A stretch of 7,527 nucleotides of DNA from UKL13-2 sp044346745. Its GTDB lineage: Bacteria; Pseudomonadota; Gammaproteobacteria; Burkholderiales; Usitatibacteraceae. Positions 1 through 7,468 of this stretch are shown one piece after another (position 1 is the stretch's first letter; each line of letters begins with the position of its first letter). A model generated the notes under the pieces. That model had not been told where the DNA came from. It did not search any database and saw only the letters and a program-made list of their open reading frames with translations. The position numbers were made by a program, and so were the translations under genes. The DNA lies in contig JBIIYQ010000133.1 in the NCBI GenBank assembly GCA_044346745.1, positions 1 to 7,527 of the forward strand, written 5' to 3'.

Positions 1-54
1 CGGGCCTCCACTCTTACCGCGGCACACGCTCAATCGAGACGCGTGCCGCCCGCC

Positions 55-1263
55 ATGCTGAATCGTCTGCTGAATCCCTATCGCGCGTTTTTGTCGTTAC
101 CGGACGTCCCGCGCACACTTGTCATCACGTTTTTGTCGCGCATGCCGGTGGGCATGCTCGGTTTTGCCATGGTGATGTTTCTGCGAGAGTCATTGGGCAA
201 TTTCAAGCTGGCCGGCTCGGTGATCGGCGTTTACTTCGTTGCCATGGCGGTATCGTCGCCAATCAAGGGGCGCATCATCGATCGAATCGGGCCGCGCCTG
301 CCGCTGCGGGTGTGCGGTGTTCTAGATCCGCTGTGTTTTGCGTTGATGATCGCCGCGGTTTGGTTCGCACTGCCAATCACTTACATACTCGTTTGCGTCA
401 CGCTGATGGGTTTGTTTACCACCCCCATCGCCACGCTCACCCGCGCGATTTGGCGGCACCGCTTTGATTCCGATGACGATCGACGGATGGCGTTTGCGGT
501 CGACTCGGTTCTGATGGAGATCAACTTTACAATGGGGCCGGCAGTGGTCGGATTGGTGCTGGCGTTCTCAACCCCCAAGGCGGCAATCTTGGTGGCATGG
601 GTCGCGGCAACAACGTCGATTCTGATCTTCATGCGCAATCCTGCGCTGAAGTACTGGAAACAAGAGCCGCCAAGCGAGCGCCACTTGCTCGGGCCGCTAA
701 CTGAAGGCCGACTGATTCTGTTGTTTGTCATTCTGTTTGCCCTCGCCATGGCGTGCGGAATGCTGGAGGTCGGTTATCCCGCCTATACGACGTCCCTTGG
801 AATATCCGCATTTGCCGGCGTGTTGCTCGCGGTCAATTCGTTCGGGAGTGCTCTCGGCGGCGCGCTGTTTGGCGCATCAAAACTTTCGATTTCGATGGAA
901 AAACAGTTCGCGATATTACTTGCGATATTCGGTACGCTGATGTGTCTCCACTTGGCGGTAGATGCCAGCCAGTCGCGCTACTTGTTTGCCTTGATGGCCT
1001 TCATCGCCGGTTGCGCCATCTCGCCGGCGTTTGCCTTGCAAGCGTTGCTCATTTCGCGCATCGCCCCGGCAAAATATGCGACCGAAGCCTTCACCTGGTC
1101 GGGTACGTTTATTGTCACCGGCCTTGGCGCCGGCATGGCGGCGGGGGGCGCGTTGTCTGAAATCTACTTCGTCAAAGCGCCGTTCGTGGCGGGAAGTGCA
1201 GTACTAATCATCGCTGCTGCATTGGCGCTGTTGTTGACCGCAAAACCCGACCCGAACACTTAA
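55..1263 (+). CDS. MFS family transporter, 12 predicted membrane helices
   Basis: Inner-membrane permease of the major facilitator superfamily; the substrate cannot be read from sequence. The protein is almost entirely hydrophobic, with about twelve helix-length segments. A polar loop of roughly 25 residues near 195-220 splits it into two six-helix halves, as usual for this family at about 400 residues. The loop after helix 2 carries a good MFS motif A (GRIIDRIGPR, about residues 72-81 from this ATG). A charged stretch (RHRFDSDDDRR) marks the cytoplasmic loop after helix 4. The start is uncertain: I chose the ATG at 55, but a GTG at 43 is in frame and the frame stays open to the left edge, so the gene could begin outside the window. 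No convincing ribosome binding site precedes 55. It ends 8 bp from the convergent DUF1178 gene, so it is not in the malonate operon. Confidence 0.9.
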   Translation: MLNRLLNPYRAFLSLPDVPRTLVITFLSRMPVGMLGFAMVMFLRESLGNFKLAGSVIGVYFVAMAVSSPIKGRIIDRIGPRLPLRVCGVLDPLCFALMIAAVWFALPITYILVCVTLMGLFTTPIATLTRAIWRHRFDSDDDRRMAFAVDSVLMEINFTMGPAVVGLVLAFSTPKAAILVAWVAATTSILIFMRNPALKYWKQEPPSERHLLGPLTEGRLILLFVILFALAMACGMLEVGYPAYTTSLGISAFAGVLLAVNSFGSALGGALFGASKLSISMEKQFAILLAIFGTLMCLHLAVDASQSRYLFALMAFIAGCAISPAFALQALLISRIAPAKYATEAFTWSGTFIVTGLGAGMAAGGALSEIYFVKAPFVAGSAVLIIAAALALLLTAKPDPNT

Positions 1264-1271
1264 TTGTTGAG

Positions 1272-1769
1272 TTACTGAACACCTTCGTCGAGAAAAATCC
1301 CCGGTGGAAGTCCTACCGTCTCGATGCCCTCTTCGCGCAGGGCTTGCGACTCTTCCATCGAGATACGTCCGCGAATGTTGCGCTGGCTCTCTTCACCGTA
1401 ATGCATCTTGCGCGCCGTCTCGGCAAAAGCGCCGCCGACATTCTCTGTGTTGGCCAACACATACTGTTTGAACTTTTTCACCATGTGTGCCTGTAGGCTG
1501 GGAATCATCTTCGCACCAACCACGTCGAGAGTTCCAGCGGTCACATGATCGGGCTGGAGCGACGCGACCCCACGGGGAGCGTTGTCCTCTGATCGAGCGG
1601 CGACGCCCACGTTTATACGCGGCGCAGAAAGATGCCTAGAAATTTCCTTTGTTCCACAAATCGGACAGTCAATCAACGCATTTTGTGCTTGCCGGTCGTA
1701 GTCTTCGGATGAGCGAAACCAGCCGTCGAAATGGTGCTGCTGGGCACAGGAGAGGTTATAAACGATCAT
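1272..1769 (-). CDS. DUF1178 family protein
   Basis: Conserved protein of unknown function, 165 residues from the ATG at 1769. The opening MIVYNLSC, followed by HxFDGWFRSSEDYDRQ and then CPICG, is the characteristic N-terminus of DUF1178 proteins. The later NTENVGGAFAETARKMHYGE stretch and the final EEGIETVGLPPG also fit the family. Cys8, His12, Cys35 and Cys38 could form a small zinc site; this is inference. The frame stays open upstream to a TTG at 1889, which would add 40 residues and overlap the end of matB. That extension is basic, lacks family resemblance and would run through a promoter-like sequence, so I prefer 1769. The upstream Shine-Dalgarno match is weak. It lies 116 bp downstream of matB on the same strand and converges on the MFS gene. 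Confidence 0.88.
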   Translation of the reverse strand: MIVYNLSCAQQHHFDGWFRSSEDYDRQAQNALIDCPICGTKEISRHLSAPRINVGVAARSEDNAPRGVASLQPDHVTAGTLDVVGAKMIPSLQAHMVKKFKQYVLANTENVGGAFAETARKMHYGEESQRNIRGRISMEESQALREEGIETVGLPPGIFLDEGVQ

Positions 1770-1811
1770 ATTGGTGATCAATCGATGTATTGAAGACTTC
1801 GTGTGAGTTGC

Positions 1812-1841
1812 ATTATCCGCCGAGGCGAGGCAATCAATCAA
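1812..1841 (-). promoter_or_regulatory. Possible sigma-70 promoter for the DUF1178 gene
   Basis: Read on the minus strand, TTGATT (1841-1836) is followed after 18 bp by GATAAT (1817-1812). These match the -35 consensus at 4 of 6 positions and the -10 consensus at 5 of 6. Transcription would begin near 1805 and leave a leader of about 36 nt before the ATG at 1769. This would let the DUF1178 gene be expressed apart from matB. It was found by eye only and chance matches of this quality occur. Confidence 0.35.
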
Positions 1842-1885
1842 ACGACGCAGTCGAGGGCGAAAAAACGACGTGTTGTGCTGAGATT

Positions 1886-3445
1886 TCAACTGTAAGTAGA
1901 GCCCTTTGACGAAAACGTATCGCCAAACTGTTGCCGAAGAAGATTTTTTTGTACTTTTCCCATCGTATTTCTTGGCAGCTCGGTAACGATAAACACACGT
2001 TTGGGGACTTTGAAATTTGCAAGATGCTTCCTTAATGTCGTGATGACGGCGCTTTCTTCAAGCGTGGCATCGGCTTTTTTCACCACCACGGCGGCGACGG
2101 CCTCGCCAAAATCCGGGTGTGGCAAGCCGATTACTGCACTTTCGACGACTCCTTCAAAGGTATCTAGTAGCAACTCGATTTCCTTCGGGTAAACGTTGTA
2201 GCCGCCGCAAATTACCAAGTCCTTGGAACGACCGACGATCGACAGATAGCCGTCGTCGCTGAACATTCCCATGTCGCCGGATTTGAAATAACCGTCGTCG
2301 GTGAACTCCTCCGCCGTCTTCTCCGGCAGTTGCCAGTAGCCGGCAAGCACATTGGGGCCCTTCAACTGGATGTGGCCGATTTCGCTTGGCATGGCGATGG
2401 TGCCGTCGTCACGCGCCACTCGCACATCGATGCCCGGGAGCGGCAAGCCAACCGTGCCACCACGTCGCTCCGCGTGTAATGGATTGGACGTGATCATGCC
2501 GGTTTCGGTCATCCCATAGCGTTCGAGGATCGTCTGCCCGGTACGCTCGCGGAACTCGGCAAAGGTCTCAGGCAGCAGTGGCGCGGAGCCCGACACAAAC
2601 AGGCGCATGTGTTCGCAGCACTTCGCGTCGAAAGAGGACTCTGCGAGCATGCGGGTGTAGTAGGTTGGCACGCCCATAAAAACGGTCGCGTCCTTCAGCG
2701 CGGCGATCGCGGCGGCGGCGTCAAAACGCGAGTGCAAGATCAACATGCCGCCACTCAGCAGAATGGTATTGAGCGCGACGAATAGGCCGTGAACGTGAAA
2801 CAACGGCAGGCAATGCAATAACGCATCGCCATCGGTAAATCCCCATGCGCGGTGCAGCGTGAGTGCATTGGACGAGAGGTTTTTGTGAGAGAGCATCGCG
2901 CCCTTGCTGCGACCGGTCGTGCCAGACGTATACAAGATACAAGCCAAATCATCGTCATCACGATGTACAAACCCGTTTATTGGCGGGCAGTTTCGGGCAT
3001 TTTGATCCCAATCACCCCGTTTTTCGTCGACTTTTGCATCTGCGGCCAATGCAGTAGCCGGCATGGTGAAGCGGTGTTCGACACCGAGCTTTAGACAAAT
3101 CGGCTCCACCCAGTCCGTATCCTTCGGTGAGTGGATGAATACTTTCGGTGCCGCGTCACCGAGAAAATAGGCGATCTCCCTCTCGCGGTAGGCTGCGTTG
3201 AGCGGCAAATACACGGTGCCGGCGCGTAAACATGCGAGGTAAACCATCACCGCTTCAACCGATTTCTCGACCTGTACCGCCACACGATCACCTGGCGTTA
3301 CCCCGAGTGATTGAATGAACGAAGCGTAACGACCGGTCACTTCGTCGAGTTCGGCAACGCTCACCGTTCGCCCGCCCGAGGCTTGAAGCATGGTCTTCGA
3401 CAAGTCGGTCAAATTCCGCGCTTGAAACAACGCATAGAGATTCAT
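1886..3445 (-). CDS. matB: Malonyl-CoA synthetase MatB (malonate--CoA ligase)
   Basis: ANL-superfamily adenylate-forming enzyme of 519 residues: malonate + ATP + CoA gives malonyl-CoA + AMP + PPi, in the cytoplasm. The phosphate-binding motif YTSGTTGRSKG lies at 172-182, followed by MLSHKNLSSNALTL. The adenine/acyl motif YGMTETG is at 310-316 and the GD motif at 390-391. The hinge and following GRSKDLVICGGYNVYPKEIE are at 405-424. The C-terminal PRNTMGKVQK holds the expected catalytic Lys497. Many stretches (EKSVEA, RAGTVYLPLN, MRLFVSGSAPLL, GVVESAVIG, PRNTMGKVQKN) match what I remember of the Rhodopseudomonas MatB, which separates it from general acyl-CoA ligases. The ATG at 3445 overlaps the TGA of the reading frame before it (ATGA), which suggests translational coupling, and AAGGAG lies upstream. 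No motif is missing. Specificity for malonate over methylmalonate is not provable here. Confidence 0.93.
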   Translation of the reverse strand: MNLYALFQARNLTDLSKTMLQASGGRTVSVAELDEVTGRYASFIQSLGVTPGDRVAVQVEKSVEAVMVYLACLRAGTVYLPLNAAYREREIAYFLGDAAPKVFIHSPKDTDWVEPICLKLGVEHRFTMPATALAADAKVDEKRGDWDQNARNCPPINGFVHRDDDDLACILYTSGTTGRSKGAMLSHKNLSSNALTLHRAWGFTDGDALLHCLPLFHVHGLFVALNTILLSGGMLILHSRFDAAAAIAALKDATVFMGVPTYYTRMLAESSFDAKCCEHMRLFVSGSAPLLPETFAEFRERTGQTILERYGMTETGMITSNPLHAERRGGTVGLPLPGIDVRVARDDGTIAMPSEIGHIQLKGPNVLAGYWQLPEKTAEEFTDDGYFKSGDMGMFSDDGYLSIVGRSKDLVICGGYNVYPKEIELLLDTFEGVVESAVIGLPHPDFGEAVAAVVVKKADATLEESAVITTLRKHLANFKVPKRVFIVTELPRNTMGKVQKNLLRQQFGDTFSSKGSTYS

Positions 3446-3929
3446 GGGATGAACGCGCTCCTTGGCTTTAATCCGCCGATGACCGCGCTTGTTTGCGCCG
3501 CGTTGTCATCGCGCATGTAGACCGTTTCGCCAGCGCCGATGGCGGCAACATCGAGACCGTAGTCAACAGCGCACGATGTATCGCACCAAAGATTACTATT
3601 AGCAGCGGAACGCCGACGTAGGCCTTCACGAGCTTCACGACGCAATCAACTTCGGAGCCAATTTCAGCCGAAAGTGCCCTCTCTTCGACAAGAGATTCAT
3701 TTGCTTGGTACTCGTTGGTCGCAAGCACCTCACCAAACTGCCCCAGCCAAGAGTTCACTTGTTCGCCGCCGAGATTACGGCCAGCGATGTGCGCAAACAC
3801 AAGTTGCCGGTCTTGGCCGAAGATGGCGCTCACCATCCACAATTTAAGCGGTAAACGAGTGTGAAGTAATGTCGGCGGCGTCTGTGTTACGTCGGCGGCT
3901 GTGATCGAAACGTTGGCCTGCCTCAACAT
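3442..3929 (-). CDS. Unrecognised gene between carboxyltransferase and matB, apparently frameshifted
   Basis: I do not recognise this product. Reading starts at the ATG at 3929 (a TTG at 3932 is adjacent; GGGGA lies about 10 nt upstream). The first frame gives a protein-like sequence for about 110 residues, including LPLKLWMVSAIFGQDRQLVF, a Gly-rich AGRNLGG and LVKAYVGVPL. After about 3600 that frame degenerates into Ser/Thr/Arg-rich sequence and stops at 3468. From about 3600 a second frame becomes protein-like (DYGLDVAAIGAGETVYMRDD) with mostly C or G in third positions. It ends in a TGA at 3442-3444 that overlaps the matB ATG. One missing base between about 3640 and 3550 would join them into a protein of roughly 160 residues. 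This could be a real lesion, a sequencing error or less likely programmed slippage; I see no classical slippery heptamer. If unshifted, the product is 153 residues ending at 3468. I see no resemblance to MdcA, MdcB, MdcC, MdcG or MdcH. Confidence 0.5.
3458..3463 (-). promoter_or_regulatory. Ribosome binding site of matB
   Basis: AAGGAG on the minus strand is a near-perfect Shine-Dalgarno core, 12 nt before the matB ATG at 3445. The spacing is longer than the common 5-9 nt. It lies inside the last codons of the upstream frame that ends in the ATGA overlap. Ribosomes arriving from that frame may therefore help initiation. Confidence 0.6.
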
Positions 3930-3990
3930 CAAAACAAAATCCCCAAGCGATCTATTCCTTTAGTGATACGCCGCAAACGGTAGAGCGACT

Positions 3991-5190
3991 CTACACAAAA
4001 CCAATTTTCAGCTCGCGCTCGGCCACTCTAGCGGATGCATATTCGGCGAAACTGAAGCTGGATGCCGAATTGTCACCCAAGATTGCAGCGATTGCCTTTC
4101 CTGGCAGCAGCTGAATTTCACCCCCGTAGATGACATTTACTTCGTCAGACATCGCCGCGAGGGCTAGGTAGATGCCTCCGCCCAACTTGCCCATCACCAC
4201 AGTTTGTACACGCCAGCCCGCACCACGCATCTGGCACAAGACCCGTGAAAAATTCGCGAGGTAGCCCGACAGCATGACTTTTTCATCGTCCAGCGACGCC
4301 GAGTGCGCCTCACAATCAAACAACAGGTCGGCCTGTGCCGGGCGGCCTGATGCCAGCATGGCCGTCAAAGCAGACGTCATCTGACAGATTCGCGCCGCTG
4401 TCATGGCGCGTTTATCGATGCTGCCCAGAAGATGTGTTGGGCCACCGTCCTGGCCGCTCGCGGCTGTGCCGCGAACGATGCCGCCCGAGTCCTCAAGTTG
4501 GTATCCGTTCGGGTAGAGTAGGGCAAGGTCCCTGCGTTCGATACGCTGAGCTAACCGACTGTGATTCGGCGCATTCGGTAGCCTTGCCAGCAACTTGGCT
4601 TGCACCTCAAGCGGCGTAGGCATTATCGGCAGGGTCAACGTGCCAGCAAACCGGCGATTGCTCGCATCCAGTTTAATGCGCCCCTCCGTGCCAATAGTCA
4701 CATCAGCGATCGCACGAAAAGACTCATCAATGGCCGAGACACCCGCAGCCGAAGCCAAAATCGACGGGCCGGACATGGCAAACCGGGTTCCGGGCTGAAA
4801 GTAACGCACACCACATAGCGCCGCCAGCATGCTAGCACCACCAAAACAATTCGATCCCAGCACCGCCGCCAGCTTGGCACCGGACAAACTTGCGGTTACG
4901 GCTGCGGCAAACATCCGACGGAACGCGCCGAGCGCGGGCAAGCCTTCGGAGACACGCGCACCAGCAGAGTCAATAAACAAGACCAAAGGCGAACGCTGTG
5001 CAGCGATGACCTTAAACAGGCTGGTTAGCTTGTCGCATTCTGCTCCGCCAATTGCGCCGGACGCCAGCCGATTCTCGATGATCGCGACATGTACTCGAAC
5101 GCCGTCTACGGCTCCCCGTCCGATCCGCAAATTTGCAACGGCGTCACCTTGCGGCACAAACGCAACAACATCAATAAATTTTGCCAGCAT
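3991..5190 (-). CDS. Fused beta-gamma carboxyltransferase subunit like biotin-independent malonate decarboxylase (MdcD-MdcE type)
   Basis: Crotonase-fold carboxyltransferase of 399 residues from the ATG at 5190; an in-frame TTG at 5199 is the alternative and a stop at 5214-5212 limits extension. The N-terminal half resembles MdcD: IDSAGARVSEG near 73-83, then GSNCFGGASMLAALCGVRYF near 112-131 (the MdcD GCFGG oxyanion region) and RFAMSGPSILASAAGV. The C-terminal half resembles MdcE: DLLFDCEAHSASLDDEK, GYLANFSRVL near 309-318, GKLGGGIYLALAAMSDEV near 334-351, and GGEIQLLPGKAIAAIL. In classical systems these are two polypeptides that decarboxylate malonyl on an acyl carrier protein. Here they are one chain, shorter than the usual sum, and the gamma part seems to lack the usual C-terminal tail. 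Being first in the operon and followed by matB suggests the substrate is a malonyl thioester, perhaps malonyl-CoA; this is inference. A decarboxylase or carboxyltransferase for another acyl-CoA cannot be excluded. Confidence 0.75.
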   Translation of the reverse strand: MLAKFIDVVAFVPQGDAVANLRIGRGAVDGVRVHVAIIENRLASGAIGGAECDKLTSLFKVIAAQRSPLVLFIDSAGARVSEGLPALGAFRRMFAAAVTASLSGAKLAAVLGSNCFGGASMLAALCGVRYFQPGTRFAMSGPSILASAAGVSAIDESFRAIADVTIGTEGRIKLDASNRRFAGTLTLPIMPTPLEVQAKLLARLPNAPNHSRLAQRIERRDLALLYPNGYQLEDSGGIVRGTAASGQDGGPTHLLGSIDKRAMTAARICQMTSALTAMLASGRPAQADLLFDCEAHSASLDDEKVMLSGYLANFSRVLCQMRGAGWRVQTVVMGKLGGGIYLALAAMSDEVNVIYGGEIQLLPGKAIAAILGDNSASSFSFAEYASARVAERELKIGFV

Positions 5191-5249
5191 GCATCTCAAG
5201 AGGTCTGGACACTAACGCCATGATAACCCGTATCGCAGCAACCCCTCAA

Positions 5250-5274
5250 CCGCACGGCGCATGGTACCGTGCGG
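5250..5274. repeat. Perfect 8-bp inverted repeat in the divergent intergenic region
   Basis: CCGCACGG at 5250-5257 and CCGTGCGG at 5267-5274 are exact inverted copies around a 9-bp centre that contains GGTACC. The repeat sits roughly midway between the divergent carboxyltransferase and dcp starts, with no T-run on either side. An operator for a dimeric regulator is therefore more likely than a terminator. A hairpin in one of the leader transcripts is the alternative. No regulator gene is present in the window. Confidence 0.45.
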
Positions 5275-5338
5275 AATGTGCGTAGCTCTCAAGGACGAGC
5301 TGCGCTAAACTTTGGGTCACTGTTAAGCCCAATAAGCC

Positions 5339-7432
5339 ATGTCAACAACATACCACCACACCCCATGGGGCACATCAAACCCGCTGCTTGAGACATGGAA
5401 TACACAGCATGGCATTCCGCCGTTTGCTTCCATCAACGCGGCGCATTTCGAGCCGGCCTTCGCAGTCGCACTTGCGCAACATCGTGATGAACTCGCCGCC
5501 ATCAGCGCAAATGACGCATTGCCAGACTTCGACAACACGATCGCGGCGTTTGACAAAAGCGGGCGGCTATTCAGACGCATTGAGATGGTGTTCTCGAACC
5601 TGACCGCCTCCGAAACGTCGCTTGGACTACAGGACGCTGAACGCAATATGGCAGCGCCGCTCGCTGCGCACGAGAACGCGATCTACACCGACACAAAACT
5701 ATTTGCCCGCATTGAAGACCTCTACCAGCGTCGCCACGCCCTTAAATTAGACGCCGAGCAACTGCGCCTGCTGGAACGTATTCACCTAGACTTTGTGCGC
5801 GCAGGTGCGAAGCTGGATGACAAGGCCAAGCGGCGTTACGGCGAGGTTATGGAGCAGCTCGCCACGCTAAACACCCGATTCAGCCAGAATACGCTGGCTG
5901 ATGAGGCTGAGTTCCAATTGATCCTAAAGTCGGCGGACGAACTGGCAGGCTTGCCACCCTTTGTGCTGGCCGCATCCAAAAAGGCCGCCCTCGAGCGCGG
6001 CTTTCAGGACGCCCACCTGATTACTCTTGCACGGTCGCACATCACGCCGTTCCTTACTTTTTCCTCCCGCCGGGACCTGCGCGAACAAGCCTTTAAGGCG
6101 TGGTTGACACGCGGCGAGTTTCACGAGGGGGATCCAGCACGCGACAATAAGCTGGTCGCGGTTGAAGTAATGAAGTTGCGGCTTGAGCAAGCGCGTTTGC
6201 ACGGCTACCAGAATTACGCCGACTATGCCCTTGCCGACACCATGGCTGGAAAACCGCAGGCCGTACTTGATCTATTGAACAACGTTTGGCAGCTTGCGAG
6301 CGCACGCGCCCGTATCGAAGCGCAAGATTTGCAGGACACCGTGCGCGCCATTGGCGACAACATCACCATTGAACCTTGGGACTGGTTCTACTACGCGGAA
6401 AAAGTTCGCAAAGCGCGTTTCGACTTCGACGAAGCGTCAGTCAAGCCATATTTCTCCCTTGAGTGCATTACTGAGGCGGCGTTTGACTGTGCGTATCGCT
6501 TGTTTGGGGTGACCTTCAAAGAACTGCCCGACGCGGTCGCCTATCACCCGGATGTTAAGACCTATGAAGTGACCAACGCGAGCGGACAGCTGGTCGCGAT
6601 TTTTCTGCATGACAACTTCGCGCGCGCAACCAAACGCGGCGGTGCTTGGATGAATTCATATCGGGTCCAGAGCAGAATCGGCGATGGCGGTGCCCCAGTT
6701 GTACCAATCGTCGTTAACAACAATAATTTTGCAAAAGGCGCGCCGGGCGAGCCGACCCTGCTTTCCTACGACGACGCGCGTACCTTGTTCCACGAATTTG
6801 GTCATGGTCTGCACGGCATGATGTCGAATGTCCGTTACGAGCGCCTCTCCGGCACTAGCGTACTACGCGATTTTGTTGAGCTCCCCTCCCAGCTATTTGA
6901 ACACTGGCTTTCCGAGCCGGAAGTGTTGAAGAAACACGCGCGACACGACCAAACCAATGAAGTGATTCCTGATGCGTTAGTCAACAAAATGAAGCAGGCA
7001 CGCACCTTCAACCAAGGCTTCGATGCCGCGACGTTCTGTGCCTCCGCTCTGGTCGATGTGAAGCTGCATTTGCTTGAAAACATGGACAACCTCGACTTGG
7101 CGGCCTTCGAGCGCGAACAACTTGCTGCGATAGACCTCCCGCCGCAGATTTACATGCGTCACCGCCTGCCGCACTTCTTGCACCTATTTGCGAGTGCTGG
7201 TTATGCCTCGCAGTACTACGTTTACTTATGGGCAGAGGTGCTTGATGCCGACGCCTACGACGCATTTAAGGAAACTGGCAATCCATTCGACCAAGCCACC
7301 GCAGAGCGCCTATTGAAGTTCATCTATTCAAGTGGCGGCACCATGATGCCGATGACTGCCTACGAGAAGTTTCGCGGTCGTTCGCCGACGGTTGAGCCGA
7401 TGCTACGCAAAAAGGGATTGGTGGAAGTTTGA
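5339..7432 (+). CDS. dcp: M3 family zinc metallopeptidase, peptidyl-dipeptidase Dcp type
   Basis: Zinc peptidase of 697 residues, close to the family's usual length of about 680. It is expected to remove dipeptides from the C-terminus of short peptides. The start NPLLETW and IPPFASINAAHFEPAF, then FDKSGRLFRR, NAIYTDTKLFARIEDLYQRR and LRLLERIHLDFVRAGAKL, follow E. coli Dcp almost block by block. The M3 zinc motif HEFGHGLH is at 485-492 (ligands His485 and His489, general base Glu486), and Glu514 in DFVELPSQ is the expected third ligand. The substrate-binding region GYASQYYVYLW is at 621-631, and the end SPTVEPMLRKKGL is Dcp-like. Oligopeptidase A (PrlC/OpdA) is the nearest alternative, but the internal blocks fit Dcp better. 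No signal peptide is seen, so it is probably cytoplasmic. The ATG at 5339 has only a weak TAAG-like site upstream. It diverges from the malonate block and has no evident link to it. Confidence 0.92.
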   Translation: MSTTYHHTPWGTSNPLLETWNTQHGIPPFASINAAHFEPAFAVALAQHRDELAAISANDALPDFDNTIAAFDKSGRLFRRIEMVFSNLTASETSLGLQDAERNMAAPLAAHENAIYTDTKLFARIEDLYQRRHALKLDAEQLRLLERIHLDFVRAGAKLDDKAKRRYGEVMEQLATLNTRFSQNTLADEAEFQLILKSADELAGLPPFVLAASKKAALERGFQDAHLITLARSHITPFLTFSSRRDLREQAFKAWLTRGEFHEGDPARDNKLVAVEVMKLRLEQARLHGYQNYADYALADTMAGKPQAVLDLLNNVWQLASARARIEAQDLQDTVRAIGDNITIEPWDWFYYAEKVRKARFDFDEASVKPYFSLECITEAAFDCAYRLFGVTFKELPDAVAYHPDVKTYEVTNASGQLVAIFLHDNFARATKRGGAWMNSYRVQSRIGDGGAPVVPIVVNNNNFAKGAPGEPTLLSYDDARTLFHEFGHGLHGMMSNVRYERLSGTSVLRDFVELPSQLFEHWLSEPEVLKKHARHDQTNEVIPDALVNKMKQARTFNQGFDAATFCASALVDVKLHLLENMDNLDLAAFEREQLAAIDLPPQIYMRHRLPHFLHLFASAGYASQYYVYLWAEVLDADAYDAFKETGNPFDQATAERLLKFIYSSGGTMMPMTAYEKFRGRSPTVEPMLRKKGLVEV

Positions 7433-7468
7433 TTTCGCGCCCACTCTTTAGTCACCAGAAAAGAATTC

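Noticed and set aside
381..749. Minus-strand open frame of 122 codons inside the MFS gene
   Set aside because: It is Ser/Thr/Arg-rich with no recognisable motif and lies antisense to a clear 12-helix transporter; it is a shadow frame.
753..1160. Plus-strand frame of 135 codons overlapping the MFS gene
   Set aside because: Arg- and Cys-rich sequence in a shifted frame of the transporter, without membrane pattern or family resemblance.
1261..1280. Terminator between the convergent MFS and DUF1178 genes
   Set aside because: Only 8 bp separate the stop codons and I found no stem with a following T-run there.
2721..2970. Two minus-strand frames of about 70 codons inside matB
   Set aside because: They overlap the conserved region with the ATP-binding motif of MatB in the wrong frame and have no independent start signals.
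3621..3640. Short tandem repeat TCGTGAAGC TCGTGAAGG (minus strand) near the suspected frameshift
   Set aside because: The period is 9 bp, three codons, so it does not explain the frame change, and two imperfect copies are too little to call a repeat feature.
3442..3645. Resemblance of the IGAGETVYMRDDNAA stretch to the GAGxGExV region of microcompartment vertex proteins (EutN/CcmL)
   Set aside because: The match is a few residues only, the usual EutN/CcmL N-terminal block is absent, and no other microcompartment gene is present.
4829..5215. Plus-strand frame of 128 codons opposite the start of the carboxyltransferase
   Set aside because: Low-complexity Ala/Thr/Ser/Pro composition, typical of the antisense of a GC-rich gene; the minus strand has clear crotonase-fold motifs.
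5306..5311. TAAACT as a -10 box for dcp
   Set aside because: No acceptable -35 hexamer lies 16-18 bp upstream, so the match alone is not enough.
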